This document shows, piece after piece, positions 46,222 to 57,149 of a DNA stretch of 64,000 nucleotides; position 1 is the first letter of the stretch, and every line of letters begins with the position of its first letter. The DNA is taken from positions 62,001 to 126,000 of the forward strand of contig QUOL01000012.1 in NCBI GenBank assembly GCA_009761415.1, written 5' to 3'. Source of the DNA: Sarcomyxa edulis (Eukaryota > Basidiomycota > Agaricomycetes > Agaricales > Mycenaceae). Under the pieces are notes generated by a model that was not told the DNA's origin, made no database searches, and saw nothing but the letters and a program-made list of their open reading frames with translations. The translations under genes were made by a program, and so were the position numbers.

Positions 46222-46335
46222 GGCCTGATAGAAGAGAGAAAAGGCGCTGTTCCTAAGGTATAACGAACAGCGTTAGTACTAAAGTTGAGTTCCTTCAAGC
46301 AACACCAAGTCATCTCCGAGGGCCTTCAACTGCTC

Positions 46336-47330
46336 CAAGAAGACACCGTAGCTAGAGGGTCGCGAATCCCTTTGTCAGTCAAAGAGATTGGATCGACCGA
46401 AATACTCGCATCTTCGATCATACCCGCTCCGAATGGCCATTTCAGGACCGTCGTCGGCGACGGCGAGTATATCATTTACGCTGCTCTCACATGGCGCAAC
46501 AAATCGGTCGGAAATGGTATCCCCTTGCGTGGGTGCCAGGCCTATTTGTAACACTGATGTATGTTTTGCAGATCCCAAGAAGCTGACACTCTGAATCACG
46601 ACCGACACTACAGCAAATTTCAGAACGATAGACGTGTTCCGTTCTCCTGTATTTGTACATTTTGTTTGTTCGTATCTAGATTTGAGCAGATTTCAGCCGG
46701 CAATCGTCCGACCCATCTCATCGGATGCTGGGTCGAGTCCTGCCGAATTGTCAAGTTGCTATAGTGTGTGTATCTCCTCTGAACATTCAAAATCCCTGTC
46801 TGTGGTCACGCGCCGTCATATAGCATTGGAAGTCAAACACACTGTCCTACGGATGGCAACTATCAATGAGCTCAAATTCTCAGACATTCGGAGGTACACC
46901 GGGGGGTCAGTGAGAGGACGATATCTCGCGTATGTACCCTCTATAATCATCAGTGACCCGATCGCTCACCCAAATGGGAACTCGGCTGTTTCAAATCTAG
47001 ATACGAACAAACAGGATGTACAAAGTCAGGAGAACGGAGCACGTCTATCGTTCTGAAATTTGCTGTAACCACAAATTCGACCTTTTTCTTCAAATGGTTC
47101 GATTGGGACACCGCCGTCGAAATTGCCTGGAGTATCTCTGAGCTTCAAGCCATGACAAGATGGAAGTCCCTGGGTGACCGAGTTCCTGTCCAGCGATTCG
47201 ATCTTGCCGAGGAGAGTTTCTGGCTGGAAGGCTGATGATCTCAGCGCCCTGTTGCTCCTCTTCATCATCACCGGACAGAACGGTGCTGCAGAAATAGGCA
47301 ATCGAAGCTGGGAAGCCGCTTCGAATTTTC
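46336..47330 (+). pseudogene. Coatomer subunit beta' (COPB2/Sec27-type), decayed and interrupted
   Basis: The first piece (46336-46551) reads EDTVARGSRIPLSVKEIGST and FRTVVGDGEYIIYAALTWRN followed by KSVGNGI, the junction of the second propeller of beta'-COP. The second piece (47080-47290) reads WDTAVEIAWSISELQAM, RWKSLGDRVPVQRFDLAEES and, one frame over, ADDLSALLLLFIITGQNGAA, from the alpha-solenoid well downstream. The sequence between them is missing and its place is taken by a MITE. Stops and frame changes occur in both pieces. Beta'-COP is an essential vesicle-coat protein, so an intact copy must be elsewhere. Confidence 0.85.
46611..47065. mobile_element. 455-bp foldback MITE (Tc1/mariner-type, TA target duplication)
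   Basis: Both ends begin cagcaaatttcagaacgata+gacgtg and stay complementary for about 80 bp, through tttgttcgtatctagattt, with only a few mismatches. The dinucleotide TA flanks each side (46609-46610 and 47066-47067). The inside (about 46695-46985) has no transposase. It sits within the coatomer beta' relic. The open frames inside are a by-product. Confidence 0.93.
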
Positions 47331-48362
47331 TACCACGTTGATTCACGACTGACTTTCTCAGCTAGAAACAATAATCTGGCTTCGTCCCACTCTTCCAGCT
47401 TGGTGACTTCAAGGTGTGTGTTGATCTTCTGTTTCTCCATGCTGAACATGGATTGACTTTCAGAGTACCAACACCACAGAGTTCATGCTATTCAAACAAA
47501 CCTCATGAGGACCTAGCGGCGGAGCCGCACGCATACTACTCAGTGCAGAACTCGAAAACCTCGCTACTCTGTTCCCAGTTAGACAGAATAAACCTCCCCG
47601 CTCTCGACGGTCTGTTTCTTGCACTGATTTTCGTCCACTTATACCTTGAGCTTGAGCCTTTAAATCCACTGTATAGTCTATTTCGAATGAGCGTGCTGAG
47701 CGTGTCGCTCAGCTCCATACTGAGCGCGCGATGAGTACGCGCTCATCGTGTCGCTCAGCGAGACGCTCAATCTTTCCTGGACATCTTTCTTTGGGAAGAT
47801 GATCTATTTTACCCAAGTTTTTACAATCGTCAGAAAGATCTACATGTGAGGTATAATATTTCTGGAATATTTTCTTCGAAAACATTCATGATTTTCCCCC
47901 GGAAAGATGGACATTTGACATGTTTTTTAACCCATCTTTCCCGGGAAAATACCCCGGTGCCCGCAGTGTATCTTGCCTCCCCCTTGGTGCACGATTTCGA
48001 ACAAACATGTCACGCATTACATACGGTACTCGGCCCGATATGGATTGCGTGTATCCTGGCACTACCCAGTTGCCATCCCGTCCTGCTCAGACACATGGAG
48101 AACAATACATATACTGCCTGTTTCCCCGACAGGCAAATCCTACCAAAACGTTCCAGAATACCAGATGCTTATCTCCCACAACAGCTCACCCCCCTTCCAA
48201 GTTCTCCCCAGTTGTCTTGTAAGCTTTTTTGTTATCGCTTTTTGATCGCTTTTACAAAACCCAAGACTAATATAGCTCATATTCTTAAGCCACAAAGACA
48301 ACTGCAAATTTTCCTCAGCAAGGGCAGGGTGTTCGTCATCTTTCAAAGAGTGGATCTATAGT
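47331..48362. other. Intergenic region with hairpins
   Basis: Possibly a little more coatomer debris at its left end. It holds the hairpin cluster at 47690-47775 and a T-rich segment. No gene seen. Confidence 0.4.
47690..47775 (+). repeat. Hairpin cluster, third copy of the double-hairpin motif
   Basis: gctgagcgtgtcgctcagc (47695-47713) is a 7-bp-stem hairpin; gatgagtacgcgctcatc and ctgagcg...cgctcag pair around and after it. Order and core words (gctgag, gcgatgag, ctcatcg) match those at 24345-24393. Confidence 0.75.
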
Positions 48363-49837
48363 AGACCTATAGGCGCAAAGGCTGGTGGCCTCGTTCGTGG
48401 TACAGGTCGCGTCAACCCAAATGGTGCTCTAGATCTAAAACGTTCAGATTCAACAAACTCCAAGTCCTCACAATCCTCCACTACCACCGCACCCTCCAAA
48501 CCCTCACCGCTGATAAGGTGCCAAGAGGTCACTGACACAAGTCCTCTCCCACTTTACTGCTCCGACGAGTGCCAAATGGCGGACGTCCACAATACACATG
48601 GCGGTCTCCCACTGAACTATCGACCTGATCGAGATCAGGTCTCTCTCCCTGCTGTTCCCCCAAAGTCTTTCGGTTCGGCCGATAGAGACACCAGCAGCGG
48701 GTATGACTCGGCTTCGCTCGACTCACAATCATCGCTCAACTCCTCTTCTGCCGCCTCCACCACTAAAATCTCCCCCAGCCTAGCTACTCTCGCCGCCAAG
48801 TACAACTTTCTTCCCCTCCCTCCACCTGCCCCCACCTTCTTCGAGGAATCATCTTCTGATTTTGATTACCCCTCCAACGAATACACGAGCGGTATTATGA
48901 TGGCTGGGCGCCGCCTTGCAGAGATGTGTCCAAAGCCCGCGAAGAAGCTTCCCTACGGTCCTGGCAACTACGGGAACGACGTCCCAGAACACAAGATCAT
49001 CCCCGGATGGAACGACGGTTCGAACGCATGGAGGGCAGAGGCCTACAGTCTCAGTTCGTCGAAACACACGATCGACGCCAACGGCAAGTACACTCCACCA
49101 AAAGCCTACGGCTCATACATCGCCACATCGCATCGGTCTTTTCGTGGCATTTACTCGACCGTCGGCAAAAACAAGTCTTCTAGCAGCTATGTCACACCCA
49201 AGTCTCTGGAATCCGAGCGTCTGCAACGGCAGCACTCGGCGGAGACCCAGGAGCTCATGAGCAAGTACTCGCTTTGTTTCACCCGCCGGTCTGAATCCCG
49301 GGCTTCTTTATCATTCTCCGCCCCATCTGTGTCTTTCAGAAACCCACGGCTAGTGGCCCCGGGCGCAGAGGGGAAGATATCAGTGATGGAAGGTGCGATG
49401 TGTGGTAGTCGAGGTTCAAGTTCGAGTGGGTCGCCAGATCCGAGTTCCAGTGCGCCGAGACGGATGCGCAGTCCGTTTTCGGGTAATGACTCGAATTCGA
49501 GTGAGGATGGGGATGCAGCCAGTCCGGAGGTGGTGCGGAGTGCATCTGCAACGTCATCATCATTACCTCCAGCACCCAAGACTCGACGGAGACCCGCTGC
49601 AGAACGTGAATATCATCTTCTATTCATACCATTTCAGTTCATTGATGTATCTCTACAGCACGTTCATGGTCATACGATCACCTGCCCGGCAAGACTTACC
49701 CAGTCATGCCTCCCGTCCCCCGAAAAGAAAAATGCACTGTCAAGGAGATTGACGATGATGGTGTCGAGGTCGAGAAGGTCATCGAGGTCGAGGTTTACCC
49801 CGAATTCAAACGTCTCTTCAACTTCGACCGCTCATGA
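48363..49837 (+). CDS. Ser-rich hypothetical protein with ECL1-like Cys motif
   Basis: Exon 48363-49605 and exon 49659-49837 (53-bp GT-AG intron) form one frame of 473 residues as far as it is open to the left. The first in-frame ATG is at 48576, but the conserved-looking segment PLPLYCSDECQMADVHN begins before it, so the real start is probably in an upstream exon not identified. The C-x3-C in LYCSDEC followed by a disordered Ser-rich body resembles fungal ECL1-type zinc-binding proteins, linked to stress and lifespan in yeasts; this is a weak match. The last exon ends EVEVYPEFKRLFNFDRS, well conserved in appearance. The body is Ser/Pro-rich with no membrane segment. Confidence 0.6.
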
Positions 49838-50429
49838 TCATCAATAACGGACTTCCCCAATATCAACTTCCTTCGCGTTTTGTCAAATCCCTGAACTCCT
49901 CTGCAAATCTCATTTTGTCTGTATTATTCCCTGCAACATTGACCATACCCCGGACTGTCACCGAAACAAACATAACAATTTCGTGATGACCCCACCTCAT
50001 TATCGTTCCTCGCTTTCTCGTCCTCTTGTCCTCGTGCTTTTCATGTTTTCATCCTTGCTTTCTGGTTTCCCTTGGTGTTTTGCAATAGGTACCTTCCTTT
50101 AGGTTACAAAATTCTTGCAGTATTCTGGTAAGTACGTAGTAGTCGCATAGGCTCCTCTCTGTGTTCCACTGTCCCAGTAGTCGAAATAACACTGGAATTT
50201 GAGGCTCCGGAGAAATACTACCGCTTTGGTTGTGCTCTGTTTTTAAGTAGTTGTGAATGTTACCTTGGAAATATAAGCTAAGCATCGGTCTGATATCGAA
50301 AGTGAAAGATAAGGAGAAGTGTCGGGTTTTGTACTCTAGATTCAACAAGAAGTAAGTATAACAATGATTGATATGCCAAGAAATGCAACATGACACAGCA
50401 AATTCGAGAGTATTTTTCACTAAGTCAAA
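49838..50429. other. Intergenic region between convergent genes
   Basis: It contains the 3' flanks of the ECL1-like gene (plus) and the bZIP gene (minus). No other gene seen. Confidence 0.5.
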
Positions 50430-50793
50430 TCAACGATGGTGCAGCGGGCCTCGTTCTGACGAGTATCCATGCCAGTTGTCCAGTTGGTAGTGCTGGCCAG
50501 AAGCGGTATGAGCAAATGGAGGCAGCGAGTATTGGACAGAATGAGAGGAATTGTGATTTGAAGCCTAAGTAAAGGTGTTAAGCAATACACGAGGGGAATG
50601 TAAAAGATTTAACTCACGGCATAGTGATCATCCTCAGCCTTGACAGACCCATAATGATTGGAGGACTGCGAGTAAGACGAGGGATGTTGCTGAGTCACTG
50701 GAGATCGGTGATGAACAAGAAAATGCGAGGACGGTTGCATCACGGCGGGCTATATTGGCCAAGAAAGTTACTAGGATCCAAAGGTTCGCGATA

Positions 50794-51152
50794 CTGTAGC
50801 TCTCCGTATGGGTGCAACGGCCTCCGGTACCGTGACGTCCGAACAGAAGCAACGGAGGCACCGTGAGCCGTGACACAACCGAAAAATGCAACCAACGCTG
50901 ACTGAATCTCGAGTTTAAACCTCTCCAGCAATTTGTAGGCGCACATACCACTTCACCTTCGATGTTTCTCGAACGAAAAGAGGGAAAAAATGACATCTTT
51001 AGGCGGTTTTTTCTAGATTTCTCGCCTTTTCGGGGAATTTTACCGTGACATTCCGACCTTGGATGCAACCCCGGCCGTCGTGACTCGTGACATAAAGCAA
51101 CACAACCGGCCAACCGTGACCGTGACGGTTGCACCCATACGGAGAGCTACAG
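50794..51152. mobile_element. 359-bp MITE (TA target duplication)
   Basis: The ends ctgtagctctccgtatgggt+gcaac are perfectly inverted over about 25 bp and flanked by TA (50792-50793, 51153-51154). The inner sequence has several gtgac-rich words (accgtgac, cgtgacgg, gtcacgag types). No coding capacity. It lies in what appears to be an intron of the bZIP gene. Confidence 0.92.
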
Positions 51153-51780
51153 TATATTCACCAGGAAGTAAGGGGCATAGATAAGATAACACTCGCCGAG
51201 AACGGAGGGCTTGAAGTCGAACTCGAGCCGGATGGGGTGTTCGGCATTTGGAACGCAGGAGCGTGAAGGCTGAACAAGGAGGATGGACCAGTGTGGGCTG
51301 AGTGCCGAGATGACATGTGTCCATGCTGTGGAACAGGCTGTGGTATCGTGAGCGGAGGAGGACGTCCATTCATATCATAAGCGTGAGTCGATGAAGTATC
51401 ACTCTTTGAAAGACACAACTTGGTCAGTACTATATTGTTTTGTGGTAATGGCGGAGCACATACCATGTAAACTTCATCACCAACCATCTTTCGTCGTTTA
51501 TAGTCTGGACGGTCGCAAGCACAATCATTGAATGTCGCTCGGCCTCTGGGATCAAAGAGCGTCTTCCGCATCTGCTCGTTCTCTCTCTGAAGTCGCGAGT
51601 TCTCTTGCTCGAGTTCTCGTATTTTGATCAATGGAGAAGGTAGTGCCAGACCCTCCTTTGGTGAGACACCAAGAGCGATATGAAGTTTTGTTACGTTCTG
51701 TTCCAACTGAGAGATAATGTGAACTCTACAAATGATGAGGCTGTTCATGTGCCACTTACCAGCTCAATATGGGCCTTTCT

Positions 51781-51912
51781 TAGACTCGTAACCAGTCCCT
51801 ATTGATTTGCGGAATTGATGATAGTCGATCAATTTGCTCCGCAGAATAGGTTGGGATTGAACGACTGTCTTCAATCTTCACCAAAATTTTGTAGGGCCTG
51901 GTTACGAGTCTA
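51781..51912. mobile_element. 132-bp MULE-type MITE with 9-bp target duplication
   Basis: Terminal inverted repeats tagactcgtaaccag[t/g]cccta (21 bp, one mismatch) are flanked by perfect 9-bp direct repeats ggcctttct at 51772-51780 and 51913-51921. Target-site length and lack of coding point to a Mutator-type non-autonomous element. The duplicated 9 bp are coding sequence of the bZIP exon. Confidence 0.95.
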
Positions 51913-52254
51913 GGCCTTTCTCTGGACAACGGCAAGTCAAGAAATAGGCATTGACAAACATGATAGTAGTACGAGAGCACGACACACCTTTGCTCTATGT
52001 CGAGCTTGAGCCTTCGCATTACGGCTGCGTTCAGGGCGCTCAGATCCTGCCAGATCCTGCCGTAGACATCAAGGTATGTATAATACTTGATAGTAAGTTC
52101 CCGGTTAAGACCTCAAGGACCCGCCCCACCCGGTCTCGGCATTTGCCGGCGCCTCCCCCTTGTCGTGCACTTTTGTTTTTGAGACCGTTTTGACCGACGG
52201 ACATCTATAGGAGCTTCTCGGGGCCTAGGGAAACAGGCTGTCAAAGCCACAAAT

Positions 52255-53275
52255 ATGATCCCTTCTTTAGCCAATCCCTCAGCGGGCAGTGCCAACCCTT
52301 CAGCATCTCTCTCGGCGTTATGGGGGTATCTTCAACCCGCTTTGAACCATGTCGTTCGCTCTCCCACCAACGACCCGTTCAAAGCACCCCCCATCGATGT
52401 TTCGTACTATGCTGGTATCCATAGCGCTTGCTACGACTAGTAAGAATGAGATCTAAGTATTAACATGTTTATGCTGTACTGAAAACACGGCAAATAGCTT
52501 CACTGCCCAGTCCGAATCTGCCAACTCTTCTGCGCGTGGTGATAACAATAAAAGTATTGTCAGTGGCACCGATATATACGAACAACTGGACAAATACTAC
52601 GCCGACGTGGCTGAAGAATTACTACTTGGGGCCCCCCAGGATGATTCCACTCTCATCCATTACATCGTGCCTTGTTTTAATCGATTCTCAGCTGGTGCTC
52701 AATCTGTCAATCGTCTCTTGAATTATGTCAACCGCCACTACGTCAAGCGCGCTGTAGACGAGGACAAGGGCTGGCTATGCCTAAACGACATTCTCGAATC
52801 GGTCGCGAAAACTATAACTCCAGAGGATACACGCGAAAATATCTCGAAGAGGCTGAGGGAAAGGAGGACTGATGAATTGAAGAAATGGGGCTACATGGAT
52901 GGAGGATCCAACGAACTCTTAGCACAGGCAGAAGCATGCGCCGAAGCTGCGAGCCCTCTAAATCGCATCATTCCCCTCTCATCTCTTGCCCTTCGTCGTT
53001 TCAGGATCGAATTTATCGAGCCATTGCTGGCAGTGCCCAAGGTCAAAGGCAAGAAGAGCAAGAAAAAGATCCATACGGCTTCTACTCCTCAGCTTCCTAA
53101 AGGCCGCTTGGCTCGTGCGGTCAAGGAATTACTCGAGTCAAACGGTGGTGACGAGGAGGAAAAGAACATACTTGCGAGTGATCTCGCCAAGGCACTGAGG
53201 AATGTGGGGGTTCGTACTGATCATCCGCTTCGCAAAAGGTTGGATAAGTTTGTAGCGGCTTTGCCTCAGCAGTGA
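52255..53275 (+). CDS. Cullin N-terminal-repeat-like protein, 320 aa
   Basis: Exons 52255-52439 and 52498-53275 (58-bp intron) give 320 aa with no stop. The sequence follows the first cullin repeats: LSALWGYLQPALNHVV, VSYYAGIHSACYDYFTAQS, GTDIYEQLDKYYADVAEELL and the landmark SVNRLLNYVNRHYVKRAVDE followed by DKGWL. Then come ALRRFRIEFIEPLLAVP and a Lys-rich end (KGKKSKKK), LPKGRLARAVKELLESNGGD, and a stop. Full cullins are over 700 aa and carry a RING-binding cullin-homology domain and a neddylation site, both absent here. A stand-alone adaptor-binding part could bind a Skp1-type adaptor without ligase activity (inference); it may be a lineage-specific paralogue. The gene is intact and divergent from the bZIP gene. 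Confidence 0.75.
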
Positions 53276-54050
53276 GGGGTACGCGGTAATATCCCTACTT
53301 CAGGATCGCTTTCTTGTACTCGTCTTCATTCATCACAGCCGCTATCAGGTTGTGACTATAAACATCTATATCCCCGAAACACGGATGATAAGTGCATTTC
53401 ACCTCTATCTTTCGGCTTTATTCAAGACTAGGGAGTCAAGAGTCGGCATCTTCAAGGCCGAGCTCATATTTTGTGTTTTGTCTGATATGTCTTTTGCTTG
53501 GTATAAACTGCTCTTCGAGAGTCATGTTGATCTCTTTCTGTCAGACTCTCATCTCCTCACCACCATACTCTTAAACCCAGGCCTTCCACCCGGTCCAAAA
53601 ATCTAGTCGCTTTGTACAGGCGGATTGGCAACTCGAAGTGTCCCCCACATAGTGTCACGGACCCATTCATCATTCTTGGCGGCATTATCTCTGGAATAGG
53701 TCTGTCCCCTCCCGTCAACATACGAGAACGATTTCTCCGATAGCGTGTTCAACCCCAGTCGACCATTCCGATTTCACCTTTGGCGTGTTGGATCAATTGA
53801 ATGGCATGGTACTAAGTATCTGGATTCTGCATCACTAGTACTTGTCCAACGTCGCTTGTCCAACGTCGACGTCGATACGAAGACATGAAGACATTGGAGT
53901 CAACAAGACAATTCCCCCGGACCTCAGGCTATTGCAACTAACTACTAACCCAGGCTGATACTAGTAGCTGTACGTACGTCCTACGATTTTCAACATCCAA
54001 TCTCAGGCTCGCGCGAGGTGCATGGGTGTACCCTTAATGGAAATCGTTCC
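53276..54050. other. Intergenic region
   Basis: 3' flank of the cullin-like gene, then sequence rich in short direct words such as cttgtccaacgtcg (53842, 53855). No gene seen. Confidence 0.45.
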
Positions 54051-55225
54051 CCGCTTCACGAAAACGGAGGATTTGAGAGCTGAGGAGGAATTTTGGTTGG
54101 GTGAGTCCCTTTTTATTGACGGATGTAACACTGACGACGCACCATTGAGGCAGGCTTATTTCCACCGGTAAGAACAATTTTACGCCTTCATCGTGGGTGA
54201 CGGAGTTGGTGCTGAAAGTTGGGCGGCCGCCTCTGGATCTAGTCATCTCGACATTTTGCCTCTTCAGTGAGTGCGGAGATGCTCTCTTCTTCGTGCATCT
54301 CTTTCCACAGTCAAGTTCACTGAGAATTCGCGTCGTTGAGTCTGAACATATCTGCCATTGCTGACAAAACTCATTCACTTCAAGATTCGTTTCACTGATG
54401 GGCTGGACTCACGGCCGTTGTCTTCGGCAGATGTCTTTCAAGGAACAACCACATTCACACCGGCGTGGGTCAGCAGAGGGCATGTCGTTTTTCCCGGAAA
54501 AAATGGTGCGTTCGTTTCTCCTAGTTTCTCTCTCATTCCACCACTTGCAATGAGTCGCTCTCCTGTCGTAAGACGCTTCAGCTCTTTCACTGCTGCCCAC
54601 AAATCACGCTTAACACCAAGCCCGTTCTCCGGACAAGCTTGTGTTTGAGTGAAGGAAGTAGGGGCAAGTCAGTGGTAAGGGGAGGCCTGGGTATGCGAGT
54701 GAGAAAGTAGCGGCTGTCGTTGGTGTGAAAGTGATCATGTCGTAGAGATTTATAAATAGTGCGTTAGCGTTTGTCTACAAGGAGCCGATGAATGAACGGG
54801 AAAAGCAGCGAGACTTACAACTTGATCGGCGAAGCCTGCAGAAATTATGCAATTCTCCCATCCCACCTTTCGCCACAGACAGATCACTTTAATTTTTTTG
54901 TCTCATTCATCGAAGAATATGCGGGCTAGAGTCCTGGTGTAGCATTACGTTGTAGAACGGATGTTGTGCGGATGTATCGAACATGATCCATTTGCAATGA
55001 TATCGGCGGTTGTTTACCAAGAGCCTCGAGGGCGATGCCAAATAACTGCCCGCGTCTAGCTTATGTTTTATTGTATCGTTTACACAGGCCGTCCCGTTCA
55101 ACTACTCGTGGATGTCTCAACAAACCTTTCGTTTGAATGCAGTTCAAATATAATCTCGGTGAGTGTCCTTTTAAGCATTAATCTAATGCTCAAAATCTCA
55201 CAAGCAGGTTTTTCCAGATCCTGAC

Positions 55226-55534
55226 ATGCCTATCTACGCGCGATTCTGGATGATCGACATCATGACCGACAAACTGTTGGGTGAATGGGTGCAGAGAATA
55301 GCATATCTAGGAGAATTATCACGAGGTGTGCACCGATCCATCTCTTTTCATTGCGACGCCCAACTGATTGTTAGTCGATTCGGTTCCAGAGAGGCTACAC
55401 CCCAAAACATCGTCACCCGAGAGTACGCTATCCATCTGCACGAACACGTACCCACACTCGTTCGCCAACAAGTAGGCTCCATCTATTGTGAAATCCGACG
55501 TCGATTTTGCCCAGAAGACTATGGGAATATCTGA
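55226..55534 (+). other. Possible exon of an unknown gene within the repeat field
   Basis: The 102-codon frame MPIYARFWMIDIMTDKLLGE through VHRSISFHCDAQLIVSR to VRQQVGSIYCEIRRRFCPED looks protein-like in composition and is flanked by plausible splice sites. It could not be extended and matches nothing I recognise. Confidence 0.3.
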
Positions 55535-56069
55535 TCTACGAATTGGGCTCCAAACTCAAATCGTGCGATGGGATGACGCGTCGTTGTTGCATAACTTGGT
55601 TCTAAAGGTATGTCAACCCATCTTCTTCTATCGGTTTCTCTGACTGATGTGGGTATTTTGTGATAGTCAATTTGTTTCTCTCCGTCCAAGAAATAAGGGC
55701 CGAAGTTCTGTATCTCTGTCTCGCGGCGACCTGTACCGTCGTTCTTGTATCAAACAACTAAATGGGTGGATCACAAACTCTTCGTTCCCTCAGGTTTAAA
55801 GTATGTATTGTAATTTTACTCAGTCTTCACTTCGCCGTGTACTAACTTGATGTGCCTTCAGAAAACAGATCCAGGGCTCCACTACCTCGGATATCTCGTA
55901 AAACACGAACCCAGCCTAGAGGCATCACCATTGTTTGATAATTGAGAGATTGGAGTTACTTTGGGACATTTGGGATAGAAAAGAAGGGCACGAATTGTTG
56001 TCCAACCATAGTACGCCTTCTATTGCTTTTCCTCGTACTCTCCATGTTCTGACCTGACATGCAGCCCTC

Positions 56070-56990
56070 TACCAAACGCCATCCTACCCCATCCCTGCCG
56101 TTGTGCTTGGCTAAGCTTTCGTGCAAACCGCGGTCGCTTCCCCTCGTCCGCGGCTTTTTTATTGCACTAAAAACTCGGCTAAAAATCGGACCCCTCTACG
56201 AGCGGAAACCTCCCTCACAGTTAGAATCGCTGTTCGCATGGTCCATGCCAATGTCCTCGATGAGCCGAGTATCTGCCAATTGAACTTATTGCATGCACAG
56301 ACTGCTCGACGTCGACGTCGTCTTATTGCCTCTTTGTAGGGTGCTTCTCTAAGACTAGCGTGCCTCGTTGTAACTCACCATGGCATATTTGTTCATCCTA
56401 TAATAATTTGTATCTACCTCAGGTCCTCGACATCATTGAGAATGTGATCCAAGTCAAATCATCTTCCTACAGGCTGCTGTCGCTTTCCCAACTAAAAACC
56501 GCGTCTTCGGATAATTTTCTCTACAAAAAAATGGGCTAAAAAATCTGGGGCACAGGCCCCACGGCGAGCAGTGACTCTCTTTGCACCTGAAATCGCCGTT
56601 GGCATGGTTGAACCATTTCCAATGATCTCGGTGAGCTTTCTCCAACTCGAATATCTTCCAACTGGGTTGATTATATGTGTGGACGCCTCGCCGTCAACGC
56701 TATATCACCGAACCTTTGTATGGTTCTTCCCAGAGACAAACGAGCTTCGTAATCACACATAGTATGTTTGTTCACTGCCTTTATTCTCGCTTGTTTACTG
56801 ATCTTTTTGTTTCTATCTCAGGTTGTTGCCCATGCCGTATTCTTCCTGTGCAGACCCCTATTTCCAGCTACGAACTCGGCTAAAAATCTGAGCCAGAGGC
56901 GCCCCCTTGCGGTTGAAACTCTGTTGGCATGGTTTCACCGTGGTGCTCACTTTGTAAGTCGGTTTTATATGTTCTTATATATATATATGT
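56070..56990 (+). repeat. Three diverged tandem units of about 350 bp
   Basis: Shared words are aactcggctaaaaatc (56170; close variant at 56535; 56874), a following gcgg[aa/tt]gaaac or equivalent, t[c/g]gcatggt[c/t] (56237, 56603, 56928) and a pyrimidine-rich tract ending in atctcagg or ctacctcagg before each unit. All frames are interrupted. Confidence 0.65.
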
Positions 56991-57149
56991 GCTAACATCA
57001 TCCTATTCCTAGCTTCCTCGCCACCCATACTGTCCTCCGTACTCCTTACGCGCCCCGAGACTGTGACGACTCTGCAAGGCGTAACGAAAATCCAACTCAA
57101 TATTTGAGCTTCCGACGATCGCCGTCGCAACCTATGGAGACCATGCGAT

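Larger units (their letters stand above)
50430..52056 (-). pseudogene. bZIP transcription factor carrying two MITE insertions
   Basis: The exon 52056-51988 encodes the basic region (SERPERSRNAKAQARHRAK, with the N-x7-R bZIP signature). It continues after an intron into RKAHIEL, then LEQNVTKLHIALGVSP and a coiled coil (LEQENSRLQRENEQMRKTL) followed by Cys-containing and Ser/Pro-rich exons. The gene ends GSVKAEDDHYA, then ASNHNSSHSVQYSLPP...SERGPLHHR and a stop at 50430-50432. A 132-bp MITE (51781-51912) sits in the RKA exon between two copies of the target site; splicing at the old acceptor would meet a TAG right after RKA, so a normal product is not expected unless the MITE is spliced out. 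A 359-bp MITE lies in a downstream intron. The first exon was not identified. It is divergent from the cullin-like gene, about 200 bp away. Confidence 0.8.

Noticed and set aside
46634..47056. 140-codon frame within the 455-bp MITE
   Set aside because: It spans both inverted ends and has no recognisable protein character; MITEs of this type are non-coding.
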